Positions 8,745-17,733 of a DNA stretch of 60,339 bases are shown here, piece after piece. Every line of letters starts with the position of its first letter. The first letter of the stretch is position 1. The stretch lies in contig JBAXDH010000008.1 in assembly GCA_037141055.1 (NCBI GenBank), forward strand, positions 1 through 60,339. The letters run 5' to 3'. The position numbers and the translations under genes were made by a program. Source of the DNA: CAIVAT01 sp037141055. GTDB taxonomy: Bacteria; Bacteroidota; Bacteroidia; Bacteroidales; FEN-979. Below the pieces are notes generated by a model, which had not been told where the DNA came from, did not search any database, and worked only from the letters and a program-made list of their open reading frames with translations.

Positions 8745-9596
8745 ATGAAAGCACTTGGATTGGGGGTAGTTGTCATATTCCTGTTAATTGCAGTCGCCCT
8801 TTTGTCGATAACCTTGTCAAAAGCAAAGGAGGCCAAAAAATACACAAAGGCAAGCATCATTTACATGGTTGTCTGCGCCTTTTGTTTTGGAGTCGTGGCG
8901 CTTACCGGCCTTTTTGGGATGCAGGACAACCTGTATGCCTTTTTCATGGTGACCCAGGTCTTGATTCTGATCATCGGGATTTTGCACAGCATATTATTTT
9001 ACAATCTCGTTCTGTGGTCATCGCGCACAAAATTTGTTTGGGAATTCCTGTTTTCACTTGCCACAGCACTCCTGGGAGCAGCCTTATTTCTGCTGGTTTA
9101 CAATTTCATCCTTAAGGTTCATGTGCTCCAGTTCATTATGCTGACGGGCATTATATGGTTTTTTGTCCCGTTCTTCTTTGTCCAGGCATTCACCCGTTAC
9201 CTGATGATCCCGGCACGGATATTTAAAAAATGGCATTACCCGGTTGGAAAGGAAATCAATGATCCCCTCGACAGTGAACTGGTGTCGCTGCTGGTGGTCA
9301 GCTTTGTCTTTCACAAAAAAATGAACGATCCGGAAATTACGACCTTCAGGGCGAAAGCCCCGGCCCACATGATGTTCGGGAGGCTGTTCTACTATTTCCT
9401 GAACGATTACAACGAACGGCACCGCGAAGGTCCGATCGAGTTCCTCGATTCCCGTGAACTTCCCCATGGGTGGGTCTTTCACCACAAACCCAATTGGCTG
9501 GGCAGAAAACGTTACATCGATCCTGAACAGATTATTACCGATAATCACATCAGGGAAAACAGTGTCATTATTTGCCAGAGAATTAAAGAATCATAA
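8745..9596 (+). CDS. tssN: T6SSiii membrane protein TssN
   Basis: 283 residues with five hydrophobic helices in the first ~170 residues (starting LGVVVIFLLIAVALLSI), then a cytoplasmic domain of ~110 residues with conserved-looking blocks (HYPVGKEINDP, SFVFHKKMNDP, RELPHGWVFHHKPNW). This architecture is that of TssN, one of the proteins that replace the TssJLM membrane complex in the Bacteroidota T6SS. It likely helps anchor the baseplate to the inner membrane. The stop is followed after two bases by the tssK start, showing tight operon structure. Confidence 0.9.
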   Translation: MKALGLGVVVIFLLIAVALLSITLSKAKEAKKYTKASIIYMVVCAFCFGVVALTGLFGMQDNLYAFFMVTQVLILIIGILHSILFYNLVLWSSRTKFVWEFLFSLATALLGAALFLLVYNFILKVHVLQFIMLTGIIWFFVPFFFVQAFTRYLMIPARIFKKWHYPVGKEINDPLDSELVSLLVVSFVFHKKMNDPEITTFRAKAPAHMMFGRLFYYFLNDYNERHREGPIEFLDSRELPHGWVFHHKPNWLGRKRYIDPEQIITDNHIRENSVIICQRIKES

Positions 9597-9598
9597 CC

Positions 9599-10741
9599 AT
9601 GCACGAACCGCTTAAATATCATCATGTCAACTGGGTGGATGGCATGAAAATTAATAAAAGCCACTTTATCGGGATAGAAAATGCAGCCATGGACAGGATC
9701 AAAGATGCCCTGGCCTGCGGACTGAATGATAACAATTACGGGCTGCTCCCTTCGCTCAATGCAGGCGGGGATCCCCTGAAGGTTGTCATGACCATTGACA
9801 ATCAGAAAACGCTGCGGGTGAAAATCTTTGAATGCAGGGCCGTCACTCCCGGCGGCGCCAGGATCGAAATTGCAGAAAACGGATCTGATACCAGGGGCTT
9901 TGCAGTCCCGTTTCCTGAAAACACCTTCAGCCTTCCCGAAAGCGGGAGTGAAACCACGGTATATGTTGCGCTGGTTGTCGACCCGTTTTCAAGGGTCCCC
10001 TTCGGCGATGCTGATCCGGCGGAGGAACCGCCCCGCTATCCATGGGTTACACCGGCGTATCGTGTTCATATCATTCCGGAGGAACAACTTACCGAAAAGC
10101 AAATGGGACCTTATTTTCTCCTGATCGGGAAAATAAGGATTGCAGAGCAGAAACCTGAGCTTGTGAAAGACTATATTCCGCCCTGCACCACCGTTCACAG
10201 CCTGTCGAGGCTGATGCGCGCCCATGCTGATTTTGACCAGTTTTTCGGACAACTCGAACTCGATATACTCAAGATACTCAATAAGATCAGCGAGAAGGAA
10301 CAAAGCAATGTCCTGGCCAGGGTAGTGGCGCATCTTTCGGAAAAAGTACTTTATTTTCTGAGCACAGGTATCCTGGAATTCCGGTGGAAAGTCGTTGATC
10401 AGCCCCCGTTGTTCATGTTTGAATATGTTGCAAGGCTGGCCAGGGTGATCAAAAACACGATCGATTCAAATTCGGGAGAAGCAAAAGAAGAACTGCTGAA
10501 CTATTTCACCGACTGGTGCAACCTGAAACAGGGTGAATTTGAGAAAAACCTCATCAGCACCATCAATTTCCGGTACGATCATTCCAACTGTTACGGCACC
10601 TTGAACCAGATGATGAAGTTCACCGAAGTGATCGCAACCCTGTTTAACAAACTGAGTATCCTGGAATATATCGGCAAGAAGAAAGATACCAATATTTTTG
10701 TGAAGGAACAAACAGGCAAGAAAAGCTTTTTAGCAGATTAA
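9599..10741 (+). CDS. tssK: T6SS baseplate subunit TssK
   Basis: 380 residues. The N-terminus (YHHVNWVDGMKINKSHFIGIENA) is the TssK signature in which the Trp-Gly-Met-x-hydrophobic segment enters the shoulder domain. A beta-rich first half and helical second half follow, as in TssK trimers that link the baseplate wedges to the membrane complex. Here the partner would be TssN/TssO instead of TssL/TssM. Length is somewhat below the ~440 residues of proteobacterial TssK, which fits the subtype iii form. Gap to tssO is 30 nt. Confidence 0.88.
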   Translation: MHEPLKYHHVNWVDGMKINKSHFIGIENAAMDRIKDALACGLNDNNYGLLPSLNAGGDPLKVVMTIDNQKTLRVKIFECRAVTPGGARIEIAENGSDTRGFAVPFPENTFSLPESGSETTVYVALVVDPFSRVPFGDADPAEEPPRYPWVTPAYRVHIIPEEQLTEKQMGPYFLLIGKIRIAEQKPELVKDYIPPCTTVHSLSRLMRAHADFDQFFGQLELDILKILNKISEKEQSNVLARVVAHLSEKVLYFLSTGILEFRWKVVDQPPLFMFEYVARLARVIKNTIDSNSGEAKEELLNYFTDWCNLKQGEFEKNLISTINFRYDHSNCYGTLNQMMKFTEVIATLFNKLSILEYIGKKKDTNIFVKEQTGKKSFLAD

Positions 10742-10771
10742 TATGTTGTTTACTAAATTAAATGTCTGAAC

Positions 10772-11248
10772 ATGGAACCATTAAATAAAAAAGAAAGAAC
10801 AGGGTTTATCTTCAAATTTTCAGCTTTCTTCGTCATCGGGATCCTCATACTGCTGATCCCTTTCTATTTCATTCTCCGCCTGCCGGGATATGAAAATGCC
10901 ATGGCGACCAAGGATTGCAATGACATGCAAAAACTGTTGGAAATCCAGCGGACCGTATTTGCGGTTCAGATTGATTCCGTCGTCAGCATGGTTGGCCGCT
11001 ACGGCAAGGAAGACTCCGAAGCCCTCAACGGCAAACTGGGCCTCCTCATCGCGGAAATGGGAAAACCTTATGACGGCGATACCACCTGGAGCGGCAGGAT
11101 GCACCGCAACATCATCAAACTGATTACGGACCTGAAGCAGGCGAAAACTGACAAGAATACGATCGAGAAAGACCTGAAGGAAACGAAGGAGGAATTGCAG
11201 AAAGCAAAGGATGAGGCTGCTAAATCGAAAGAAAAGGATTCTGCATAA
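10772..11248 (+). CDS. tssO: T6SSiii protein TssO
   Basis: 158 residues: a short cytoplasmic N-terminus (MEPLNKKERTGFIF), one membrane helix (~15-35), a small domain, and a Lys/Glu-rich coiled-coil tail from about residue 112. This single-pass layout and position between tssK and tssE fit TssO of the Bacteroidota T6SS. The role is probably structural, in the envelope complex. The stop lies 17 nt before tssE. Confidence 0.85.
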   Translation: MEPLNKKERTGFIFKFSAFFVIGILILLIPFYFILRLPGYENAMATKDCNDMQKLLEIQRTVFAVQIDSVVSMVGRYGKEDSEALNGKLGLLIAEMGKPYDGDTTWSGRMHRNIIKLITDLKQAKTDKNTIEKDLKETKEELQKAKDEAAKSKEKDSA

Positions 11249-11265
11249 GGAAACGCTGACCACTG

Positions 11266-11691
11266 ATGGCAGAATATATATACTTTCCGTTAAAACCGGC
11301 TGACCTTATTCAGAAGAAGGAGCACCCGCGAATTTCCCTGAAGGATTCTGTGTCGCAGATGATCCACATGATTACCATCACCCATTTTGGCGAATATAAA
11401 CCGGATGAAACGCTTGGCTGTGAAATATGGGATTTTGACTTTGACAACATCACCAACTATCAGCAGTTTAAAGAACAGGTTAAAAAATCGTTGATACAAA
11501 CCATTGAGAAGCAGGAGCCACGGCTTTCGCAGGTTAGTGTAGATATCCAGATACAACAGGTGGAAACGAGGATTCAGAACCGCAGGACGAAAAGCCAGAT
11601 CACGTTGAAAGTAAATGGCATTTTAACAAAGACAAAGGAGTCGTATTCATATACGGAGAATTTCTTCATCGGGCCCTTGTCATATTATTGA
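11266..11691 (+). CDS. tssE: T6SS baseplate subunit TssE (gp25-like)
   Basis: 141 residues with the GPW/gp25 fold: an N-terminal SVSQMIHMIITITHFGEY-type helix-strand, the conserved acidic WDFDF segment (~50), a central helix (QFKEQVKKSLIQTIEKQEPRL) and a closing beta pair. The Glu-Pro-Arg (EPRL) is the typical gp25 element. TssE nucleates sheath assembly on the baseplate. It is followed after 7 nt by tssF. Confidence 0.9.
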   Translation: MAEYIYFPLKPADLIQKKEHPRISLKDSVSQMIHMITITHFGEYKPDETLGCEIWDFDFDNITNYQQFKEQVKKSLIQTIEKQEPRLSQVSVDIQIQQVETRIQNRRTKSQITLKVNGILTKTKESYSYTENFFIGPLSYY

Positions 11692-11698
11692 TCTTATT

Positions 11699-13552
11699 AT
11701 GAGAGAAAGCAAGGAAAAGATCAAAAACCGGATGCTGAAAAATGCTTCACGTACATGGGGCTATCATGATACGGAATCGGAAAGTGCGTTTGATCCCCTG
11801 GTGGGCATGCTGATGGGCGCACTGGCTTTTGAATTGGAACAGATCTCCGGGGAAATACATAATTCAGAGTCGAGGGTGGTTGAAAAGCTGGTCCAGTTGC
11901 TCACCCCCGAACCGGTTGTGGGGGCTCATCCCGCCCATGGTGTCCTGACCAGCCAGCCGCATCAGCCCACTTTTGAAGTATTGCCATCCAACCAGTTTTA
12001 CCTGAGCAGGAAGGTGAAAAATGCGATCGATCCCACCCGTACCGAACAGCAGAATGTTTTCTTTACTCCTGCAGGCAGGTATAAACTGTTTAACGGCAAG
12101 GTAAAATACATTGCCACGGAACGAACCCTTTTTGAAATAGATAAGGAGGGGTATAAAGATGCCGTTTCAGAATCGGTTGCTTCGCTGGCCCGCGCGAATC
12201 AGAAGGTTTGGATCGGGCTTGAATTCGGCAGTGATCCTGAATCCCTGGAAGGACTTTCACTTTTCTTCGACCTTAGAAGTGAATTGCATGAGGATGCATT
12301 TTATCCTGCCGTTTCCCGGGCAAAATGGTTTTTAAATGATAAACCGGTGCAATTTATTCCTGGTTACGGGGGAAAGAACAATCTCCTGGGAAAAGATGAA
12401 GAAGCACTGCTTGCCCTTGACTGGGATACGTCTGAAAATGTTTGTAATCATATCAACCGGCTGTACAGTAAAAAATTCATGACCCTCACGGGGAACCCGG
12501 CCTTGAAGGATTGCCCGATTCGCGATAATTATCCCCCTTCGCTCGGAACGGTGTTCAACGAACAGGCGCTCAGGGCAATAAAAACCTCCTGTGTATGGAT
12601 CAGGATGGACTTTTCACAGCCATTGCCTGCCGATGTGATGGAGAATATTTTTTGTTCCATGAACAGTTTCCCGGTCCTGAATCGTCAGCTGAATAAATTT
12701 ACCTATTCGGCGAAGGAACAGATCAACGTCATTCCGCTGAAGAGCGAAAATGCTTTTTTCGATATGAAAAGCGTATCGAACACGAAAGGCAACACCTACA
12801 GGCTTAAGGCATTTTCGAGGGTCAAGGAAATTGAAAAAGGATCATATATTCTCAGGCAGGGTGGTGTCGGGAGATTTGATTCAAGAAACGCGCTTGAAAT
12901 CCTGACTTACCTGATCGAACTGCTTCGTGATGAAAATGCTGCATTTACGCTGCTTGGTACGGATATGATCTCCTCAAACCTGAAGGAGTTGAACCAGATC
13001 ATCGCCCGGCTTGAACAGCGTGTCGCCGACCGTACGCTCCTGGAAGAGAGTGTTTCATACCTCCTTTTGAAGTCGCTCCCGGCCGATGAAACAGTTTATG
13101 TGGAATTCTGGACAACCAATGGTGCAACGGGCAACAACATCAAGCCGGGCACCCCGCTGGTTGTTTTTTCAGGCAGTGATTTCCGCCCCGAGACAATCCG
13201 GTTTCTAACCCCGACCATGGGCGGAAGAGAAAAAATGGATACGGAGGACAGGCTGCATGCTTACCGCAGGGCCTTACTGTCGAAGGACAGGGTGGTAACT
13301 GCCGAAGACATCAAAGCCCTGTGTTTTGAATATTTTGGGAAAATGATCAGTGATGTCACGGTCAGAAAAGGTCTGATGGTCGGAACAACGACCGATGCCG
13401 GGTTAACAAGGACCATCGATATGCATATTTCTTTGGCTGCGCAGGGAGCCGGTTATTCTGCCGAAGAAATTGCTTTCCTGAAAGAAGATCTGAAAACAAA
13501 ACTTGAAGAGAAATCCATGAATATCCTGCCGTACAGGGTATTTTTTCAATAA
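11699..13552 (+). CDS. tssF: T6SS baseplate subunit TssF
   Basis: 617 residues, the usual TssF length. The start region contains the typical block with ALAFELEQI and an LLTPEP motif followed by HPAHGVL, which in TssF reads as the LxP..PAM-type segment. The C-terminal third (GREKMDTEDRLHAYRRALLSKDRVVTAEDIKALC) resembles the T4 gp6-like end of TssF. With TssG and TssE it builds the baseplate wedge. The unknown gene at 13569 starts 16 nt later. Confidence 0.93.
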   Translation: MRESKEKIKNRMLKNASRTWGYHDTESESAFDPLVGMLMGALAFELEQISGEIHNSESRVVEKLVQLLTPEPVVGAHPAHGVLTSQPHQPTFEVLPSNQFYLSRKVKNAIDPTRTEQQNVFFTPAGRYKLFNGKVKYIATERTLFEIDKEGYKDAVSESVASLARANQKVWIGLEFGSDPESLEGLSLFFDLRSELHEDAFYPAVSRAKWFLNDKPVQFIPGYGGKNNLLGKDEEALLALDWDTSENVCNHINRLYSKKFMTLTGNPALKDCPIRDNYPPSLGTVFNEQALRAIKTSCVWIRMDFSQPLPADVMENIFCSMNSFPVLNRQLNKFTYSAKEQINVIPLKSENAFFDMKSVSNTKGNTYRLKAFSRVKEIEKGSYILRQGGVGRFDSRNALEILTYLIELLRDENAAFTLLGTDMISSNLKELNQIIARLEQRVADRTLLEESVSYLLLKSLPADETVYVEFWTTNGATGNNIKPGTPLVVFSGSDFRPETIRFLTPTMGGREKMDTEDRLHAYRRALLSKDRVVTAEDIKALCFEYFGKMISDVTVRKGLMVGTTTDAGLTRTIDMHISLAAQGAGYSAEEIAFLKEDLKTKLEEKSMNILPYRVFFQ

Positions 13553-13568
13553 AACTGCTTAATACTAA

Positions 13569-14528
13569 ATGGTTAACGTTCATGGCGCAAAGCGATTCTC
13601 TGAAATTTTTCCGGGAATTGTGGGAGAACATAGGGATGATTACTATTTCCGTTTCGAATGGATAAACAGGATGCTTGTTGAATCTGATTCGGCAAATCCT
13701 GTATGGCATGCCACCGTCAACAATATTGCTGTCGCGGTCAGGCCGGAATCCGCACACAACCACCGCAGGGCTCTTCTTGAAAAACCTTCCGTACCTTGTG
13801 TGATTGACCTTGACGACGGACACGAACATGCGAGGATATGGCTGATAAGCGCAACAATCGTTGCCCGGTCAGGCTCGGGAGATACAGTAATTGACAACAG
13901 GCCGGAATGGCAACACACTCTGGCATTGTGGCGCGAATACTATGGTAATGGAAACTTCACCCGTCTTGGCCTCATGCATTTCAGGTATGATACCGGATCA
14001 GGCGGCGGTATAAGGTATGGTGCAAATGTGGAATACGTCGGTCGGGTATCTCCTGCTTCTGTTGCTGCGACAGGGATGAAGTTCTACATAGCCAGGCGTA
14101 TTGTGAGAAGTACGATTCGAAGCCTCGACGAGGCTGGCAACCAGCTTCCTGCTGATCGAAGTGCCGGCATGTACCATCATGGAGATAATGACACCACTGC
14201 CGGTCAATCGGGATTATTAACAAGCAATGGAGAACTTTTCGACCATGACATGGCCGGCTCTGTAATGAAAAATAACACTAACAAGACCCATGACAGCCAT
14301 TTTGTGGATATCAACTTTGAAATATGTCTTGCGATAGGTGAACCTCCCCGTTGCCATGGCACCATCCAGGCGCCAATCTGTACCGACCCGTGGCCGCGTA
14401 TTAATTCGCTTTTCCTGGCGGTATGCGACATCATACCCTGGCGTGCGAACTACATTGCCAGAGTAACCCAGGCACATACGGTTACTAATCTACCTCTTGA
14501 GATTTCCCTGGTCGGGACACTTGGATGA
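13569..14528 (+). CDS. Unknown protein at the end of the tssG-F operon
   Basis: 319 residues, no signal peptide and no membrane helix. It is mostly beta and loop in character, with several His/Asp-rich stretches (DDGHEHARIW, MYHHGDNDT, NKTHDSHFVDINFE) and many Arg/Asn. No known domain is recognised. It follows tssF by 16 nt and ends 27 nt from the convergent Gly/Ser-rich gene, so it is surely cotranscribed with the baseplate genes. Position allows three readings: a subtype-specific baseplate or tip component, an effector adaptor, or a secreted effector. The lack of similarity to TssP, TssQ or TssR (all envelope proteins) argues against those. Confidence 0.8.
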   Translation: MVNVHGAKRFSEIFPGIVGEHRDDYYFRFEWINRMLVESDSANPVWHATVNNIAVAVRPESAHNHRRALLEKPSVPCVIDLDDGHEHARIWLISATIVARSGSGDTVIDNRPEWQHTLALWREYYGNGNFTRLGLMHFRYDTGSGGGIRYGANVEYVGRVSPASVAATGMKFYIARRIVRSTIRSLDEAGNQLPADRSAGMYHHGDNDTTAGQSGLLTSNGELFDHDMAGSVMKNNTNKTHDSHFVDINFEICLAIGEPPRCHGTIQAPICTDPWPRINSLFLAVCDIIPWRANYIARVTQAHTVTNLPLEISLVGTLG

Positions 14529-14555
14529 GGTGCAAGGCGACAGCGTAACTCAGCA

Positions 14556-14924
14556 CTAAAACGATGTATCAATTTTGAAATCCTCGTTCTTTGCGGATCC
14601 ACCGCTGGATTCATTTCCTGGTGCAGTCCCTGGGGAACTTCCGGATACACCAGCAGGAGCGCCGCCCGGAGAATCATTACCAATTACGGCAGGCGAACCC
14701 ATCCCGGTATTTCCGGCACCGGCAGAATTCATTGATGAGGATTCCATAGATCCGCCGCCTGAAAAGCCATTCACCCCCGGGGGCAGGATCTTGTCAATTT
14801 CGGCACCCAGCCCGGAATCCTTGACCATCTGGTTGTCGCGAAAATTTTGAAACTCGGTAAGCGCCTTGTCTACCTTATCATTACTCAGCGATTTATTTGC
14901 ACCTTCACTTCCTCCGGTATCCAT
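14556..14924 (-). CDS. Gly/Ser/Pro-rich protein downstream of PAAR
   Basis: 122 residues. The first ~50 form a charged helix (VDKALTEFQNFRDNQMVKD); the rest is low-complexity Gly, Ser, Ala, Pro and Asn, ending in a short charged tail (KNEDFKIDTSF). No signal peptide. It is the last gene of the vgrG-PAAR series, 54 nt after PAAR, and converges with the baseplate operon. A helix with a flexible tail next to a spike gene could be a chaperone, a spike extension or an anti-activator; nothing in the sequence decides this. Confidence 0.7.
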   Translation of the reverse strand: MDTGGSEGANKSLSNDKVDKALTEFQNFRDNQMVKDSGLGAEIDKILPPGVNGFSGGGSMESSSMNSAGAGNTGMGSPAVIGNDSPGGAPAGVSGSSPGTAPGNESSGGSAKNEDFKIDTSF

Positions 14925-14978
14925 AATTCAATTTTTAATGTTGAATAAAAACATTTACTGCCTGGCTTTTTAACAAAT

Positions 14979-15269
14979 CTATCCCCCGATAATAACTGTT
15001 GGGCAACCCAATACGATAGTGCCCCCGTGAGCGGTCATATCACCCATCCTGGCAGCCATTTTCCCGCCAATGAACACGGTGGATGACCCCAGTAAAATGG
15101 AATCCGGCGGGCCGGTACAAGTCACCATGTCGCCCATGCAGGCGGCGGGCATCCCGCCAATTAAGACTGTCGGACATCCAGGTGGAAGGATGGGGCCACC
15201 GACGTGTGGAACAAGCACTGTCACCATAGGACAAACATGCATATCTCCGACTCTTGCTGCAAAAGGCAT
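14979..15269 (-). CDS. PAAR-domain spike protein
   Basis: 96 residues, the size of a stand-alone PAAR tip. It shows the repeated pattern of the PAAR cone: GDMHVCP, HVGGPI, G-x-PTVLIGG, MPAACMGD, GSSTVFIGG, RMGDMTAHGG, CPTVIIGG. His and Cys residues suitable for the tip metal are present. There is no toxin extension, so it caps VgrG and can carry separate effectors. It starts 11 nt after the vgrG stop. Confidence 0.95.
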   Translation of the reverse strand: MPFAARVGDMHVCPMVTVLVPHVGGPILPPGCPTVLIGGMPAACMGDMVTCTGPPDSILLGSSTVFIGGKMAARMGDMTAHGGTIVLGCPTVIIGG

Positions 15270-15280
15270 ATCAGGTATTT

Positions 15281-17113
15281 TTAGTTTATTTTGACAATTC
15301 CTCCCTTGATCTCAGTTAAAGCGCTGCCGTCAAGGCTCACGGATGGAGCTTCTGCTTTTATTTCAGCATCAGCCTTAATGGAGACTTTCGAACCACTAAT
15401 TGAAGTGTCTCCATTGATGTTGACCCCTCCATTCCCATTGATCTGAATATTCTTACTTGCTTTCAGGATCATTTCGCCACCATTGTTAACAGCAGAAAAC
15501 TTTTTCCCGGCAATGATTTTTAACTCTTCGGTGGCATTAATGGTAATATTTTTTCCTAGAATATGAATATCTTTGGGCGACTGAACAAGGATGTATTTCT
15601 TTTCAATGTTAATTTCAATGCCATAAAGATCTCTTCCGTCCTCCATGAACAGTGCGATTCTTCGCTTTCCCTTCCTTTCATCTAATATAATGGAGGATTG
15701 CTTTGGTGTGCGGAGGTAAATGACATCTTTCAAATCGAGGTTCGGATCGCTCGGAGTTGCAGTTGAATTATGGAAACTTCCCATGACAAAGGGTTTTTCT
15801 GCATCCCCGCCTTCAAAGCCTACAAGCACTTCATCTTCCAGGTCAGGAACAGAAAAAATGCCTTTGTTTTTTCCAGCATCCTGTTGCGAAACCCTGATCC
15901 AGGGTGACATTTGATTACTCTCCTGCCAGGAAAAATTAACACGCACCCTGCCGATTTTCATGGGGTCATCCCTGTCTTTTACAACTGCACTCTGGCTTTC
16001 ACAGCGGGTCGCACTCGTTGCACCGGTCTTCGGCGCCACTTTCGATTCGGCAGGAATGGCAGTGAAGATATTCTGGTAATTCATGGAAATATCGATGCTG
16101 TGGTTGATCCCTGTAACCAGGTATTCGCCAGCGTCAATTTCACCGTTTGTTTCGACGTTGAATGATTTTATCTGCAAAACATTCCCCGGTTTCATGGGCT
16201 CATAACTGCTGCCGTTTACGAAAACCATTCCTGAAGCGACCTTCAGTTTCTCCTTTTCAACCACATCCTGGCTGTTGGTTGACTGTAGAAATGTTCCGTT
16301 TTCCTGGAGATAAGTTCCAGGGAAATAGTATGTTGACTGATCTGCAAAACTGCTTGCAGACTGATCATGTGTCTTTTTCCCGAGATTATTCAACGAACCG
16401 GTAACATCATAGGATGAAGATTTTTCAAATTCCCGCTGGTCATTTCCATAAAGATAACTGACATAATTAAAATTCAGGGGAGCCATGCGGGTCCCGACCG
16501 AAAAATTCATCAGGTTTATTCCCAGCACTCCTTTCATGGAGGTTTTGGGAAATGAACCAAAAACGAGGCCCCGGCCGTCATAAAAGAACCATTCGCCAAA
16601 TCGCGCAGCCAAACGCCGGAGAAATTCATAATTTGTCTCCTTGTACTGGACGATGTATGGATACTGGTGAGTATTGGCGGGGTCGCATTTCAGGGTGATC
16701 TGATCGGCAGGGTATGGGCTCAGCACTTCCTGGACGATTTGCTTCAGGGACATGTTCTCGAAGGACCGGCACGACGGGTAACCATGCAGCAAAATATCCG
16801 GGCTTTGCCCCGAAAAAATAATTTCCTGGTTTGAAAGGGATTCGGATGCACTCACACCGGTAATGATTCCTTTGAAGAAAAAGTCTTTGGTATCTATACC
16901 TGAATTGATGCCTTCAATCAGAAAGGTAATAACCGAACCGATTTTATTGATGGAAGAGGTGAGCGGGGAATCTCCCGTTTGTTCAAAGGTGTCTCTCCGG
17001 CATACCAGCTGAAATGTATGGGGCTGATTGAAATGCTGATCGATGGCGACATGGAGGAAATCAGGTATTTTATTCCCGGCGATTTCAATGGTGATTTTTG
17101 ATGCAAATGCCAT
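15281..17113 (-). CDS. vgrG: T6SS spike protein VgrG (TssI)
   Basis: 610 residues. The gp27-like first part (to ~370) includes YPCRSFENMSLKQIVQEVL-type and ETNYEFLRRLAARFGEWFFYDG segments. The gp5-like OB fold follows with the VgrG signature (RVRVNFSW, SPWIRVSQQ, LEDEVLVGFEGGD, PFVMGS), then a beta-helix needle of KASKNIQINGNGGVNING-type repeats. It ends at the needle, with no extra C-terminal toxin domain. With PAAR it forms the puncturing tip; cargo would attach non-covalently. It sits in order tssD, vgrG, PAAR on the minus strand. Confidence 0.95.
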   Translation of the reverse strand: MAFASKITIEIAGNKIPDFLHVAIDQHFNQPHTFQLVCRRDTFEQTGDSPLTSSINKIGSVITFLIEGINSGIDTKDFFFKGIITGVSASESLSNQEIIFSGQSPDILLHGYPSCRSFENMSLKQIVQEVLSPYPADQITLKCDPANTHQYPYIVQYKETNYEFLRRLAARFGEWFFYDGRGLVFGSFPKTSMKGVLGINLMNFSVGTRMAPLNFNYVSYLYGNDQREFEKSSSYDVTGSLNNLGKKTHDQSASSFADQSTYYFPGTYLQENGTFLQSTNSQDVVEKEKLKVASGMVFVNGSSYEPMKPGNVLQIKSFNVETNGEIDAGEYLVTGINHSIDISMNYQNIFTAIPAESKVAPKTGATSATRCESQSAVVKDRDDPMKIGRVRVNFSWQESNQMSPWIRVSQQDAGKNKGIFSVPDLEDEVLVGFEGGDAEKPFVMGSFHNSTATPSDPNLDLKDVIYLRTPKQSSIILDERKGKRRIALFMEDGRDLYGIEINIEKKYILVQSPKDIHILGKNITINATEELKIIAGKKFSAVNNGGEMILKASKNIQINGNGGVNINGDTSISGSKVSIKADAEIKAEAPSVSLDGSALTEIKGGIVKIN

Positions 17114-17149
17114 TGGTATGGGTTTTAAATTTGGGTGAATTCCGTATCG

Positions 17150-17551
17150 CTATGCATACCAGATATTCATAAAGGTCGCACCCGAGATATCGAGTTCCTT
17201 GCACGAAATTGTAAGGTCTGTCATCACCTCACCTGCTTCGTGGAAAGACTGGTTGTAATTTACCAGGGCAGCATCCGTAAATGTCACGACCTGGAAAGAC
17301 TGGCCACCCACCGTTCCTGACGCAAGGACTATTTTCCCTGATTTCTGGGCATTCTGTGAAATCATCCATTGCATAATGTCAAAATCATTCAGGTTCTGGA
17401 GTGAAACGTGGATAATGCCTCCCGTTACCCTCGATTGTGGCTGTCCTGTCTGACCGATTGTCTGTGAAAAGGAGAAGTTAAAGGATGTTACCGGGATGCC
17501 GTCCTGGGATTTTGGATGACCGTCGATGTGCAAGGTCGCTGTAAATGCCAT
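17150..17551 (-). CDS. tssD: T6SS tube protein TssD/Hcp, second copy
   Basis: 133 residues. A beta-barrel tube protein of the Bacteroidota TssD type, with the paired pattern FNFSFSQTIGQTGQPQSR near the start, FDIMQWMI in the middle and SFHEAGEVMTDLTISCKEL near the end. It is clearly homologous to the copy at 17734-18114 but diverged over most positions. It lies 36 nt before vgrG, and close linkage to the spike suggests it may serve particular cargo. The two genes are separated by a hairpin repeat. Confidence 0.9.
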   Translation of the reverse strand: MAFTATLHIDGHPKSQDGIPVTSFNFSFSQTIGQTGQPQSRVTGGIIHVSLQNLNDFDIMQWMISQNAQKSGKIVLASGTVGGQSFQVVTFTDAALVNYNQSFHEAGEVMTDLTISCKELDISGATFMNIWYA

Positions 17552-17621
17552 AATGGGTCAATGTTAAAATTAAAAAATAAACACGGTTGTCTCAAAAGAC
17601 CATGAGCATGTAAAAACTGCA

Positions 17622-17680
17622 AAGACGCCAGGGCGAAAAATACGGATGATCAAATTTGCATTTTTGTGTCCTGGCGTCTT
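17622..17680. repeat. Long hairpin between the two tssD genes
   Basis: A perfect 11-bp inverted repeat (AAGACGCCAGG at 17622-17632, complement at 17670-17680), extended inside by an AAAAAT/ATTTTT pair around TGATCA. It is flanked by two direct copies of GTCTCAAAA (17589-17597 and about 17710-17718). The arrangement resembles a dispersed Bacteroidota intergenic element. It could also reduce readthrough and so set the ratio of the two tube proteins. Confidence 0.75.
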
Positions 17681-17733
17681 CACGGTGTAATATGACTTTT
17701 GAAGAACAGTCTCAAAAACTCCAATGGTTTAAC

